Below are positions 43,888 to 53,045 of a stretch of DNA of 64,000 nucleotides, in pieces (within the stretch, counting starts at the first letter, position 1; each line of letters begins with the position of its first letter). A program made the position numbers and the translations under genes. The notes under the pieces were generated by a model. It did no database searches and was not told the DNA's origin. It was given only the letters and a program-made list of their open reading frames with translations. Origin of the DNA: an uncultured Ruminiclostridium sp. (GTDB lineage: Bacteria > Bacillota > Clostridia > Oscillospirales > Ruminococcaceae). The DNA lies in NCBI GenBank assembly GCA_947630175.1, contig CANRGJ010000002.1:186001-250000 (forward strand), read 5' to 3'.

Positions 43888-44746
43888 ACAGCTTCCTGAA
43901 CCCGCAGGCTGAATTTCCGTTTATGAGCCAGCTGAGGGAAGGCTCGAACATTACGCCGCCTCTGGGCTCCAGACCGTAGCTGTACGTGTTCTTTATTGCT
44001 ATTTGTGTGAAGGTGGTGGCTCTGTCCATAGCTATGGGCAGGCTGTCGCCTTTAAGCAGTCCGCCTGTGAGCACGCTTGCGAAGATGTCCCCTGTTCCCG
44101 GATAGCTTGCTGGGACGTAGTCGCAGTCCACACGCCAGAACCCGCCCTGCTCACGGTCACAGCCGATGTTGGCAATAACGCCGTCCGCAAGGGGAACGCC
44201 TGTTATCACCGCGACCTTTACACGCTCACAAAGTCGGGCGAGCCAGCTCCTTGCGGCGGCGGCGGTAAGCTCCATAGGGTATTTCTCCCCTAAAAGCATT
44301 GCCGCTTCGGTAAGATTTGGTGTTATCACGTCGGCAACGTCCACCAGCTCCCCCATTCTCCTGCAAAGCTCAGTGGTGCAGGTGCGGTAGGGCTTGCCGT
44401 GATCGCCCATCACGGTGTCAACTACTTTAAGGCTGTCCTTGTATTCCCTGAAAAAGTCAAGGCAGTGGTCTATCTGCTCCGTTGAGGCGAGAAAGCCGCT
44501 GTAAACCGCGTCAAAGGCTATCCCCAGCTTTTTGTACTGGGCGAGGGTGGGGCTGATGTAGTCGGTGAGATCCTTTATCACCACGTCCTCAAAGCCGCCT
44601 GTATGAGTGGACAAAACGGCGGTGGGAACGGGACAGCACTGTATCCCCATTGTGCTGAGAACGGGCAGTATCACCGCCAGCGAACAGCGCCCGTAGCCCG
44701 ACATATCGTGTATTGCGGCGACCCTTAACTGATGTCTGCGTTCCAT
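43886..44746 (-). CDS. Pyridoxamine/pyridoxal kinase
   Basis: A 286-aa ribokinase-fold vitamin B6 kinase (PdxK/PdxY type), phosphorylating the B6 vitamers for salvage. AAIHDMSGYGRCSLAV, VLSTHTGGF and TPNLTEAAMLLG are family segments. The catalytic/anion-hole motif PGTGDIFASVLTGGLL ends with the Asp base. Its stop codon overlaps the family B repeat. It is 53 nt downstream of the EAL-domain gene, behind a terminator-like hairpin. Confidence 0.9.
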   Translation of the reverse strand: MERRHQLRVAAIHDMSGYGRCSLAVILPVLSTMGIQCCPVPTAVLSTHTGGFEDVVIKDLTDYISPTLAQYKKLGIAFDAVYSGFLASTEQIDHCLDFFREYKDSLKVVDTVMGDHGKPYRTCTTELCRRMGELVDVADVITPNLTEAAMLLGEKYPMELTAAAARSWLARLCERVKVAVITGVPLADGVIANIGCDREQGGFWRVDCDYVPASYPGTGDIFASVLTGGLLKGDSLPIAMDRATTFTQIAIKNTYSYGLEPRGGVMFEPSLSWLINGNSACGFRKL

Positions 44747-44767
44747 ATTTTCTCCTTGTATATTTAA

Positions 44768-44795
44768 GCCGCAGGTCTGATGCCTGCGGCTTTTG
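44768..44795. terminator. Hairpin terminator between the EAL gene and the pyridoxamine kinase gene
   Basis: GCCGCAGG-TCTGATG-CCTGCGGC (44768-44775 with 44783-44790). TTTTG follows on the plus strand and TTAAAT on the minus strand, so termination of the minus-strand EAL transcript may be partial. Confidence 0.6.
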
Positions 44796-44799
44796 TACG

Positions 44800-46965
44800 T
44801 TAAACCTTCGTTTCGGCGTTCCGGTTCGCCTTGGGAATGAGAAATTCACGCTCGATAAGCGCGGCGGGCTTGGGCTTGCTGTAAAGGAAGCCCTGCGCTA
44901 TGTCGCAGCCCAGCTCCTCCAGTATTGCCCTTTGCTCCTCGGTCTCCACGCCCTCGGCAAGAACGGTGAGCTTAAGCGCCTTGCCCATTTCGATTATCGC
45001 CTTGGCGATACAGCGGGCGGTCTCGTTCGTTTCAATGTCGTAAACAAGACTGCGGTCTATCTTCAACACGTCTATGGGAAGTATTTTTAAAGATGAAAGG
45101 GAGGAATAGCCCGTTCCGAAATCGTCCATTGAAATGGAAACGCCCAGCTTTTTCAAAGCGTTGAGAACGCTCACCGTACGGTCTATGTCTATGATAGCCA
45201 TAGTTTCGGTAAGCTCGACCTCAAGACAGCTTGCGGGGATCCCCGATTGCTCGAGAGCGTTTTTCACAGATTCCACCACGTCGGTCTGATAAAGCTGCGC
45301 CTGGGACATATTCACGCTTATCCTTACGTCGGGATAGCCCTTTTCCCTCCACATACGGCTTTGTATGCAGGCCTGCAGCATTCCCCACTCGTCGATCTTT
45401 GTGATTATGCCCATTTCCTCGGCAACGCTGATGAACTGACCCGGCATAATAAGTCCCTGGGTCTTGTGGTTCCAGCGCATAAGCGCCTCTGCTCCCACCA
45501 TTTCACCCGTTTTTATGTCTATCTTGGGCTGGTAGTAAAGCTCCAGCTCGCCCTGACGCAGGGCTTCGCCTATCTCGTGCTCCACTATGTCCCTGCCGCT
45601 GACCTTCTTTTCCACCTCGGCGTCAAAGTATCTGCACACATCGCCCTGACTCTCCGAGCCGCTGAACAGAGTGACGCTGGCTTTGTTGTAAAGCGTTCCT
45701 ACGTCATCTGCTCCGTCAAAGAAGCAAGCGCCTGCGGTAAAGCCTATCTGCTCTCTAAGCACTGAGGGGAGCGTTTCGTTGTTACAGCAGTTTTCTATCA
45801 TTATGCCTATGCCCTTGAGCAGCTTTTCCACCTCCGCCTTGTCGCCGTATTCCAAAAGCATTGCGTAATCGGAAAAGCCCATTTTGCCCAGCACCGCTTT
45901 TTCGTCGGTCAGGCGGAGCATAGTTTCGGCGTACAGCTTGGAAAGCGTATCCGATACCTCTATGCCGAAAAGCATAGAGATGTTTCTCAGTCTTACCACC
46001 TGGAGGCATATCATAACGGCGGGTGTGCCTTTCTTCCTGCACTGTTCAAGGAGGTCCTCGCCCTTTGACATAAAGCCGCTTCTGGTGTATATTCCTGTGA
46101 TAGCGTCAATGTTGCCGCTGTCAAAGGCGGCCTCGCGGTGTATGCGGTTGGCGGTGGTGTCAAATATCATACCTGTGCGCAGGCGGCGGAAGTCGGTGGC
46201 GTCCTTGTTCAGCCTGCATTCTATGGTGAAGATGTGGTATGTTCCCGACGAAGTTTTCAGCGACGCCTCAACGTAAAGAGAGTCGGTAACGCCTGAAGCA
46301 AAGCAGTTTATCTTTCTCTGCACCTCCAGCAGCTCGTCTTTTTTGACGATGGAGTACAGCTTTTCAAGGGGTATATTTTCCTTATCGGAAAAGCCAAGTA
46401 TCTCGCACATAGAGGCGTTGGTCTCTATCCTTGCGGATTCGCCCTCGGTGATTATTGCAAACGGTCCCGCCTCGGCATTGGCGACGGCGGTCCTCATATA
46501 GTCAAACTCGCTGACTATCTCACTGCCCACGCCTGTCATACTGTCCCCTAAGTCGGAGCCGAAGGAGTATATCTTTCCGTTGGCGGAAATGCTCTTCCAG
46601 CGGATATAGCCCTCTTTGCCGTGAGGAGCGTCGTAGCGGGAAACAACGCCGTTCTTTTTAAGAGCGTTCACGCAAAGTGAAATGCCGTTGTTTTCACCTG
46701 AGCTTTTTTCGGAGAAAACGCTTCTGACGTAATCGGCGTTGGGAGTGATACCGCAATTTTCCAGCAGCTTTTTCAGATCCTCGCTGAAGGAAACATGAGA
46801 AAGGTCCTCATTCCACACAAGGCGGTAATCAAAGGCGCTGTCCGCAAGGCTGTCAAAGCGATTGCGCTCACGTTTGAGCGAAAACGCCATACCCACAAAT
46901 GCGCTTGCCGCAAGTATGCAGACAAACAAAAGCACCGCCGACATACATATCAGCGCAACGGGCAT
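44800..46965 (-). CDS. PAS/GGDEF/EAL protein, probable cyclic-di-GMP phosphodiesterase
   Basis: A 721-aa protein with an N-terminal membrane helix (about 5-28), PAS-like sensor regions (about 50-260), a GGDEF-fold domain (about 290-440) and a C-terminal EAL domain (about 455-710). The GGDEF motif is degenerate (MGFSDYAMLL), so cyclase activity is unlikely. EAL residues are intact: GAEALMRW, EVELTETMAI, MDDFGTGYSS, KIDRSLV and AEGVETEEQ, indicating c-di-GMP hydrolysis. The degenerate GGDEF may be a GTP-sensing regulator. It is monocistronic with its own promoter. Confidence 0.92.
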   Translation of the reverse strand: MPVALICMSAVLLFVCILAASAFVGMAFSLKRERNRFDSLADSAFDYRLVWNEDLSHVSFSEDLKKLLENCGITPNADYVRSVFSEKSSGENNGISLCVNALKKNGVVSRYDAPHGKEGYIRWKSISANGKIYSFGSDLGDSMTGVGSEIVSEFDYMRTAVANAEAGPFAIITEGESARIETNASMCEILGFSDKENIPLEKLYSIVKKDELLEVQRKINCFASGVTDSLYVEASLKTSSGTYHIFTIECRLNKDATDFRRLRTGMIFDTTANRIHREAAFDSGNIDAITGIYTRSGFMSKGEDLLEQCRKKGTPAVMICLQVVRLRNISMLFGIEVSDTLSKLYAETMLRLTDEKAVLGKMGFSDYAMLLEYGDKAEVEKLLKGIGIMIENCCNNETLPSVLREQIGFTAGACFFDGADDVGTLYNKASVTLFSGSESQGDVCRYFDAEVEKKVSGRDIVEHEIGEALRQGELELYYQPKIDIKTGEMVGAEALMRWNHKTQGLIMPGQFISVAEEMGIITKIDEWGMLQACIQSRMWREKGYPDVRISVNMSQAQLYQTDVVESVKNALEQSGIPASCLEVELTETMAIIDIDRTVSVLNALKKLGVSISMDDFGTGYSSLSSLKILPIDVLKIDRSLVYDIETNETARCIAKAIIEMGKALKLTVLAEGVETEEQRAILEELGCDIAQGFLYSKPKPAALIEREFLIPKANRNAETKV

Positions 46966-47026
46966 AAGCGTCCCTCCTTCCGTGTCAGGCGGCGAACCGC
47001 CGCAGATGTGTAAAAGTGTATTATTT

Positions 47027-47055
47027 ATTGTAACATATTTAAAGTCTTAAATCAA
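47027..47055 (-). promoter_or_regulatory. Promoter of the EAL-domain gene
   Basis: On the minus strand TTGATT (47055-47050), 17 bp and TACAAT (47032-47027). The leader contains a small GGCGG-TTCG-CCGCC hairpin near 46987-47000, close to the start codon. Confidence 0.72.
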
Positions 47056-47074
47056 GGGAATTTGCGTTAATTTT

Positions 47075-47184
47075 GCCCTGCTGTCAGCCAAAAAAACAAG
47101 TCGTTTTCTGTGCATTTTCGCAAAACAAAAAGCGTCCTTCAGCCGCACCGACGCAGGAAAACGCAGGTTTTCTCACAGCAGGGC
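47075..47184 (-). terminator. Terminator of the fab/acc operon within inverted-repeat ends
   Basis: GCGTC/GACGC (47132-47136 with 47150-47154) is followed on the minus strand by TTTTTG, about 80 nt after the acpP stop. A 10-bp inverted repeat (GCCCTGCTGT at 47075-47084 with 47175-47184) encloses it and the surrounding 110 nt. Confidence 0.6.
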
Positions 47185-47235
47185 GATTTAAGAACGCTGT
47201 AATTGTCTTCTGTAATATGACAAAATCAGTCGGAT

Positions 47236-47466
47236 TTAGTCAACGTTGTCCTCGATATACTTAACGATATCGCCTACGGTCTTGATGTTCTCAACCTGAT
47301 CGTCGGGAATCTCAATGTCAAATTCTTCCTCAAAGCTCATTACAAGATCCACGATGTCAAGGCTGTCTGCACCGAGATCCTCCTGAATGTTGGCGTCGGG
47401 AGTTACCTTTTCCTCTTCAACGTCAAGCTGATCCACGATAATGGATTTTACCTTTTCGAATACCAT
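47236..47466 (-). CDS. acpP: Acyl carrier protein
   Basis: A 76-aa acidic four-helix acyl carrier. The phosphopantetheine attachment Ser is in [19 protein letters not shown], exactly as in AcpP. The ATG at 47466 follows GGAGGT; the longer open frame upstream has no ribosome site. It ends the fatty-acid operon, 53 nt after accA. Confidence 0.96.
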   Translation of the reverse strand: MVFEKVKSIIVDQLDVEEEKVTPDANIQEDLGADSLDIVDLVMSFEEEFDIEIPDDQVENIKTVGDIVKYIEDNVD

Positions 47467-47519
47467 GATATTTACCTCCAAAGTTATATTTAATGCATTT
47501 TTATGAAACGGAGCGTTTG

Positions 47520-48323
47520 TCATTCTTCAAACATTCCGATTTTTCTGAATTTATTATACCTATTTTCAAGCATTATGTCAATATCGAATTGAGAAATTCT
47601 TTCAACTGCCTCCGACAAATATTCCGCAAGGTTGGACGCAGTCAGTTTCATATCGTTCTGAGCGCCGCCCACGGCTTCGGGGATTATCCTGTCGCACACG
47701 CCGAAACGCTGTGCGTCCTCGGCGGTTATCTTCATAAGCTCGCACGCCTCTTTTTCCCTGCCCGGGTCTTTCCACAAAATAGAGGCAAAGCCGCGGGGAG
47801 AGATGACCGAATAAAGGGCATTCTCCAGCATAGCAAGCTCGTCGCATACCGCAAGGGCAAGCGCTCCGCCGCTGCCGCCCTCGCCCAATACTACGCTGAT
47901 GACGGGAGTGCGCAGGGTCATAAATTCCATAAGATTGCGGGCGATAGCCTCGCCCTGACCACGCTTTTCCGCCTCAACTCCGCAGAATGCGCCGGGAGTG
48001 TCTACAAGGCATATCACGGGACGGTGGAATTTTTCCGCCTCCTTTGCAACACGAAGCGCCTTGCGGTAGCCCTCGGGGTGGGGCATTGAAAAGTTGGTGC
48101 GCTTGTTTTCCTCGATATTTCTTCCCTTTACCTGCGCTATCACGGTGACGGGAACGCTGTTCAGAGTAGCTATCCCGCACATTATGGCGGGGTCGTCGCC
48201 GTAATGCCTGTCGCCGTGAAGCTCCAGAAAATTATTGAAAATAACGGGTATATAATCGTTTACCGTAGGGCGGTTCTTTAGTCTTATAAGCGCCAGCCTT
48301 TCGGTAGCCGTCAGCTTGTTCAT
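47520..48323 (-). CDS. accA: Acetyl-CoA carboxylase carboxyltransferase subunit alpha
   Basis: A 267-aa crotonase-fold subunit that, with AccD, moves CO2 from biotin to acetyl-Co[26 protein letters not shown], the oxyanion-hole stretch [15 protein letters not shown] and CAGFAS-like [13 protein letters not shown] are typical. It is somewhat shorter than the E. coli form (about 319), as in many Firmicutes. It is 19 nt downstream of accD. Confidence 0.94.
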   Translation of the reverse strand: MNKLTATERLALIRLKNRPTVNDYIPVIFNNFLELHGDRHYGDDPAIMCGIATLNSVPVTVIAQVKGRNIEENKRTNFSMPHPEGYRKALRVAKEAEKFHRPVICLVDTPGAFCGVEAEKRGQGEAIARNLMEFMTLRTPVISVVLGEGGSGGALALAVCDELAMLENALYSVISPRGFASILWKDPGREKEACELMKITAEDAQRFGVCDRIIPEAVGGAQNDMKLTASNLAEYLSEAVERISQFDIDIMLENRYNKFRKIGMFEE

Positions 48324-48342
48324 ATTCGTTTGCCTTTCAAAA

Positions 48343-49227
48343 TCAGGATTTTGGTCTTTCTTCCTTGGGATAGTTGTGCAGCTTCATTATCCTTGCAAGC
48401 GTTCTTCTCATCATAGTGCGCTCGACTATCATATCAACGAAGCCGTTTTCCAGCAGAAATTCCGCCGTCTGGAAATCGTCGGGGAGCTGTTGTTTTATCG
48501 TCCCTTGTATAACTCTTCTTCCCGCAAAGCCGATAAGCACTTTTGGTTCGGCTATTATTATATCCCCCAGACTTGCGAATGATGCGGTGACGCCGCCTGT
48601 GGTGGGGTCGGCAAGGACGGTGACGTACAGCTGTCCCGCCTGACTGTGCCTTGCCGCCGCGCCGCTGGTCTTTGCCATCTGCATAAGGGAAACTATCCCC
48701 TCCTGCATTCTGGCGCCGCCGCTGGCGGTGAAAAGCACTACGGGGAGCTTTTTCTTTGTGGCGTATTCAAAGGCTCTGGTTATCTTTTCACCTACGACGC
48801 TTCCCATACTCGCCATCATAAAGTTGCTGTCCATTATGCCGATAACACAGCGGTAGCCGTGGATAAGACATTCTCCCGTAACTATCGCCTCGTTGGTGCC
48901 GCACTGCTGTTGGGCGGCTTTCACCTTTTTCTCGTAATCGGGAAATTCTATGGGGTTTTTCCCCGTCATTCCCGCGTCGAACTCAACGAAGGTCCCCAGG
49001 TCGGCGGTGTACTGCAAGCGCTCCTGCCAGGTCAGCCTTGCATGATAGTTGCAGGCGGCGCAGACCTTGCGGTTCTTTTCAAAGTCCTCCATATACGCCA
49101 CTGTGCCGCAGCGGGGGCATTTGAACAGCAAATCCTTGGGTATATTTATGTCGGAGGAGCCGTCGCTCTTTTCCTCCTCCCCGTCGTTGAAACGGGCTCT
49201 TACCACTTTAAACAGATCTTCAAGCAA
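48343..49227 (-). CDS. accD: Acetyl-CoA carboxylase carboxyltransferase subunit beta
   Basis: A 294-aa subunit with the N-terminal four-Cys zinc ribbon (FKCPRCGT and VCAACNYHARLTW). The carboxyltransferase core carries ASGGARMQEG and DPTTGGVTASFASLGD. It pairs with AccA, encoded immediately downstream. It lies 15 nt after accC. Confidence 0.95.
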   Translation of the reverse strand: MLEDLFKVVRARFNDGEEEKSDGSSDINIPKDLLFKCPRCGTVAYMEDFEKNRKVCAACNYHARLTWQERLQYTADLGTFVEFDAGMTGKNPIEFPDYEKKVKAAQQQCGTNEAIVTGECLIHGYRCVIGIMDSNFMMASMGSVVGEKITRAFEYATKKKLPVVLFTASGGARMQEGIVSLMQMAKTSGAAARHSQAGQLYVTVLADPTTGGVTASFASLGDIIIAEPKVLIGFAGRRVIQGTIKQQLPDDFQTAEFLLENGFVDMIVERTMMRRTLARIMKLHNYPKEERPKS

Positions 49228-49242
49228 AACCTTGTTCCACCT

Positions 49243-50592
49243 TTACTTTTTTGTCAAATCCTTGCGATTGAGAAAGCCGATGTCAAAATCTCCCTTTTCA
49301 AAGTCGCTGTCCTTTAAGAGATTGAGCTGAAAGTCCACATTGGTGGTTATCCCCTCTATGAGAAATTCTCCCAAAGCGACCTTCATCTTCTGTATCGCCT
49401 CGACTCTGTCCTTTCCCTTTACTATGACTTTGGCTATCATACTGTCGTAGTAGGGGGAGATCTCATAGCCCTGATAAACTGCGGTGTCTATGCGCACGCC
49501 GAAACCTCCCGGCATATGCAATGACTCTATCCTGCCCGGGCAGGGTCTGAAGCCCTTGGCGGGGTCCTCGGCGTTTATCCTGCACTCGATGGCGTGTCCG
49601 TCTATCTTCACGTCCTCCTGAGAGAAGTCAAGAGGCTGACCGTCGGCTATCTTTATCTGCTCTTTTATCAGATCTATCCCCGTGAGCATTTCGGTAACGG
49701 GGTGCTCCACCTGTATTCTGGTGTTCATTTCCATAAAGTAGAAATTTCTGTCCTTGTCCACAAGAAATTCCACCGTTCCCGCATTGGTGTAGCCGCAGGC
49801 CTTTGCTGCTCTCACCGCCGCTTCCCCCATTTTTTTGCGAAGTTCTGGGGTCATTACCACAGAGGGACTTTCCTCAAGCACCTTCTGATTTCTCCTCTGG
49901 CAGGAGCAGTCGCGCTCTCCCAGATAAACGGCGTTGCCGTGCTCGTCCGCCAAAAGCTGTATCTCGATATGTCTGGGATTTACTATAAACTTTTCTATAT
50001 AAACGTCGTCGTTGCCGAAAAACTGCTTTGCTTCCTGCTTGGCGGCAAATATTTTTTCTTCGAGCTCGTCCTCGCTCTCCACAAGGCGTATCCCACGTCC
50101 GCCGCCGCCCGCCGAGGCTTTTACCATAACGGGATAGCCTATCTCTGCGGAAATGGCTTTTGCGTCCTCAAGGCTATCCACTACTCCGTCGGAGCCGGGA
50201 ACTACGGGGACGTTCGCCTCTATCATCGTCTTTTTCGCATTGGCTTTGTCCCCCATAGCGTCCATAGCGGCGGCGGTGGGACCTATCCACTTTATACCGC
50301 ACTTGTCGCAAAGACGGACAAATCCGCTGTTCTCGGAAAGAAATCCGAAGCCGGGGTGAATTGCTTTCGCTCCCGTTATCTCGCAGGCGGCAATTATCGC
50401 CTTGGTGTTTATATAGCTGTCCTTGGTGGCGGGAGGTCCTATGCAAACCGCCTCGTCCGCTATCTGGGCGTGTAATGCGGTTTTGTCCGCAGTGGAATAC
50501 ACCGCCACGGTCTTTATGCCCATTTCACGGCAGGCTCGGATTATTCTCAAAGCTATCTCGCCTCGGTTGGCGATAAGTATTTTACTGAACAT
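49243..50592 (-). CDS. accC: Biotin carboxylase
   Basis: A 449-aa ATP-grasp enzyme that carboxylates the biotin on AccB. FSKILIANRGEIALRIIRAC (N-terminus), ATP-loop VKASAGGGGRGIR, CSCQRRNQKVLEESPS and EMNTRIQVEHPVTEM are intact. It lies downstream of fabZ, with a family B repeat filling the 275-nt gap, so the repeat sits inside this operon. Confidence 0.96.
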   Translation of the reverse strand: MFSKILIANRGEIALRIIRACREMGIKTVAVYSTADKTALHAQIADEAVCIGPPATKDSYINTKAIIAACEITGAKAIHPGFGFLSENSGFVRLCDKCGIKWIGPTAAAMDAMGDKANAKKTMIEANVPVVPGSDGVVDSLEDAKAISAEIGYPVMVKASAGGGGRGIRLVESEDELEEKIFAAKQEAKQFFGNDDVYIEKFIVNPRHIEIQLLADEHGNAVYLGERDCSCQRRNQKVLEESPSVVMTPELRKKMGEAAVRAAKACGYTNAGTVEFLVDKDRNFYFMEMNTRIQVEHPVTEMLTGIDLIKEQIKIADGQPLDFSQEDVKIDGHAIECRINAEDPAKGFRPCPGRIESLHMPGGFGVRIDTAVYQGYEISPYYDSMIAKVIVKGKDRVEAIQKMKVALGEFLIEGITTNVDFQLNLLKDSDFEKGDFDIGFLNRKDLTKK

Positions 50593-50641
50593 CAGTATAC
50601 CTCGTTTTAGGCGGTAACGCCGTTATTTTGCCGGGTGGAGC

Positions 50642-50869
50642 AAAGCGGTGTTAGTGCGGTGGAATTGCTTTACCGCTGGGGAAAACCTTTCTGAAGAAAG
50701 GTTATTCCCCAGACCCCTTTCCAAAGACTTTTAATGATTTTTTTCAAAGGGGCGATGCCCCTTTTGAAAAAAATAGTCAGAAGTTTTAGGGAGGGGGTTT
50801 GGGGGACGACCCTTTTCCAAAAGGGTCTCCCCCAATGGTACAGTGAATACACCGCACCAACACCGCTTT
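50642..50869 (-). repeat. Nested-hairpin interspersed repeat (family B), copy inside the fab/acc operon
   Basis: Reverse-complement relative to the 43661 copy and about 90% identical in the interior. The outermost arms (AAAGCGGTGTTAGTGCGGTG at 50642-50661 with 50850-50869, 19 of 20 paired) have no similarity to the arms of the other copy, but keep the same position. The middle hairpin is also altered (CAAAGGGGCGATGCCCC type) and still paired. The outer arm overlaps the fabZ stop codon. Confidence 0.92.
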
Positions 50870-51296
50870 ACTTTATCGCAAAGGAAATCTCCGCAGAGAC
50901 TGCTTTTTGTCCGTCGACGGTGCAGGTGCCGCTGCCGACGCCTACGGGACCTTTCACCTTTATTATCTCCACCTCAATACGCAACAGGTCGCCGGGGACT
51001 ACCTGGCGGCGGAACTTCGCTTCCTTAACTCCGCCGAAAAAGCCTATCTTCCCCTTGTTTTCGGGGAGCGCCAGCATAGCTACTGCTCCCGCCTGCGCCA
51101 TCATCTCCAGCATAAGCACGCCGGGAACTACGGGATAATCGGGGAAATGCCCCTTGAACCAGAACTCGTCGGGTTTCATCAACTTTGTTGCCACGACTCT
51201 CTTCCCCGCCTCCATCTCCTCGATGGTGTCTATCAGCAGGAACGGGTCGCGGTGCGGGATTATCTGCTTTATCTCTTCCTGTGTCATTAACGGCAT
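50868..51296 (-). CDS. fabZ: 3-hydroxyacyl-[acyl-carrier-protein] dehydratase FabZ
   Basis: A 142-aa hot-dog-fold dehydratase of fatty-acid elongation. The catalytic His is in IIPHRDPFLLID and the acid in PVVPGVLMLEMMAQAGAVAM (cut at 20). The ATG at 51296 follows AAGGAAAA; the ten upstream codons overlap accB and are discarded. Its stop codon is shared with the outer arm of a family B repeat. Confidence 0.95.
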   Translation of the reverse strand: MPLMTQEEIKQIIPHRDPFLLIDTIEEMEAGKRVVATKLMKPDEFWFKGHFPDYPVVPGVLMLEMMAQAGAVAMLALPENKGKIGFFGGVKEAKFRRQVVPGDLLRIEVEIIKVKGPVGVGSGTCTVDGQKAVSAEISFAIK

Positions 51297-51312
51297 GGTA
51301 TTTTCCTTTCTC

Positions 51313-51747
51313 TCAGGCGTCAATGCGGATAAGCGGCTGGTCGTATTCCACCGACTCGCCGTCGCTTACAAGAATCTCCGCAACGGTGCCGTCAAATTCG
51401 CTTGTTATCTCGTTCATCAGCTTCATGCTCTCAACTATGCACACGACGCTGCCTTTGCTCACCTTGTCCCCTACGGAAACGAAGGGCGGCTTTCCGGGAG
51501 CAGCGGCGGCGTAAAACGTGCCTATCAGCGGAGCCTTCACAAATTTTCCGCCCGAAGCAGCGGCGGGTACGGCGGCGGGCTGAACGGGCTGCGCGGCAGG
51601 CTGTACCTGCACGGCGGGAGTGACGGCGCTGCGCTTGGTCAGCTTAACCCTGAACTCGTCCGTTTCCACCTCTATCTCGTCCATAGCGGCTTTGTTCACC
51701 TGCTGTGAAAGGGCGTCAACTATCTCCAGCAATTCTTTTTTATCCAT
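51313..51747 (-). CDS. accB: Biotin carboxyl carrier protein
   Basis: A 144-aa carrier with an N-terminal helical segment, an Ala/Pro/Val-rich hinge (VQPAAQPVQPAAVPAAAS) and the C-terminal biotinyl domain. The biotinylated Lys is in VESMKLMNEI; the usual Ala before Met is Ser, a minor variant. The ATG at 51747 lies 10 nt from AAAGGAA. It is 16 nt upstream of fabZ. Confidence 0.93.
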   Translation of the reverse strand: MDKKELLEIVDALSQQVNKAAMDEIEVETDEFRVKLTKRSAVTPAVQVQPAAQPVQPAAVPAAASGGKFVKAPLIGTFYAAAAPGKPPFVSVGDKVSKGSVVCIVESMKLMNEITSEFDGTVAEILVSDGESVEYDQPLIRIDA

Positions 51748-51782
51748 TTTATGCAATTCCTTTCCTTATGGGAAGTTTTATT

Positions 51783-53015
51783 TTACTCAACGGGCAAAAA
51801 GCACAGGCTCACGTTGTGTCCGCCAAAGCCCAGAGAGTTGCTCACTGCGCCTGTTATCTTCATCTTGCGGTTCTCTCCCTTGCAGTTATCAAGGTCACAT
51901 TCGGGGTCGTCCACCTGAAGTCCAGCCGTGGCGTGAACAAGGTCGTTCTTCATTTGCAGGCAGACAGCTATCGTTTCAACGCCGCCTGCCGCGCCCAAAA
52001 GGTGACCTGTAAGGGACTTGGTGCTGTTCATCACCATTTTATAGGCGTGGTCGCCGAAGGCTTTTTTCACTGCCGCTGTTTCGGTGCGGTCGTTTATGGG
52101 GGTCGAAGTGCCGTGGGCGTTGACGTAATTTATCTGTTCAAAGGGAACGCCCGCCTCCTCAACGGCAAATTTCATCGCCATAGCTCCGCCCTCGCCCTCT
52201 GGGTCGGGGGAGGTCTCGTGATAAGCGTCGCAGGTAGCGCCGTAGCCCGCAATTTCAGCGTATATCTTTGCGCCTCTGGCTTTTGCGTGTTCGTATTCCT
52301 CGATGACAACTATGCCTGCGCCGTCGCCGAGAACAAAGCCGCTTCTCTCCTTGTCAAAGGGAATGGAGGCTCTGTTCACGTCGGTACTTCTGGTTATAGC
52401 GTGCATATTGTTGAAGCCTGCGAAGGCAAAGCCGATCCTGCAAGCCTCTGCGCCGCCCGCAAGCATTACTTCGGCGTTGCCGCATTTTATCGCTCTGAAG
52501 GCTTCCCCTATTGCGTGAGCGCCGCTGGAGCAGGCTGAAACGGGACAGTAGTTTACGCCCTTAAAGCCTGTTTTTATGGCTATCGTGCCTGCCGCCATAT
52601 TCCCTATCATCATAGGAATGGTAAAAACGCTGACACGCTGATTGCCCTTGTTGTGATAAGCTAAGACCTGTTCCTCGGTGGTGTGCATTCCGCCTATTCC
52701 GCTTCCCACGATAACGCCCTTTCTGTACGGGTCGATATCGGAAAAGTCCGTCCCTGCGTCCTCAAGCGCTTTCATAGCGGCGTAAAGGGCAAACTGGGAC
52801 ATAAGATCTATTCTCCGCTTTTCTTTTTTGTCGATGTATTGGTCGGGGTCGAAGTTTTTCACGTCAGCAAAGACGTTAAGCTCCTCGCTTTGTCCCTCGA
52901 ACCAATGACCGAGGGTAAAGCCGTTTTTTCCCGCAACGATATTGCTCCAGAATTCGTCTACGGTGTTTCCTATGGGGCTGAGCACGCCCAAGCCCGTTAT
53001 GACTGCCCTTCTCAT
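51783..53015 (-). CDS. fabF: 3-oxoacyl-[acyl-carrier-protein] synthase II (FabF)
   Basis: A 410-aa condensing enzyme that elongates acyl-ACP with malonyl-ACP. The Cys-His-His triad is visible: VSACSSGAHAIGEA, NAHGTSTPINDRTE and KSLTGHLLGAAGGVE. Length is standard for FabF. It is 30 nt downstream of fabG. Confidence 0.95.
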   Translation of the reverse strand: MRRAVITGLGVLSPIGNTVDEFWSNIVAGKNGFTLGHWFEGQSEELNVFADVKNFDPDQYIDKKEKRRIDLMSQFALYAAMKALEDAGTDFSDIDPYRKGVIVGSGIGGMHTTEEQVLAYHNKGNQRVSVFTIPMMIGNMAAGTIAIKTGFKGVNYCPVSACSSGAHAIGEAFRAIKCGNAEVMLAGGAEACRIGFAFAGFNNMHAITRSTDVNRASIPFDKERSGFVLGDGAGIVVIEEYEHAKARGAKIYAEIAGYGATCDAYHETSPDPEGEGGAMAMKFAVEEAGVPFEQINYVNAHGTSTPINDRTETAAVKKAFGDHAYKMVMNSTKSLTGHLLGAAGGVETIAVCLQMKNDLVHATAGLQVDDPECDLDNCKGENRKMKITGAVSNSLGFGGHNVSLCFLPVE

Positions 53016-53045
53016 TTTTATCCGTTTCCTTTCTTTCTTCTCTTT

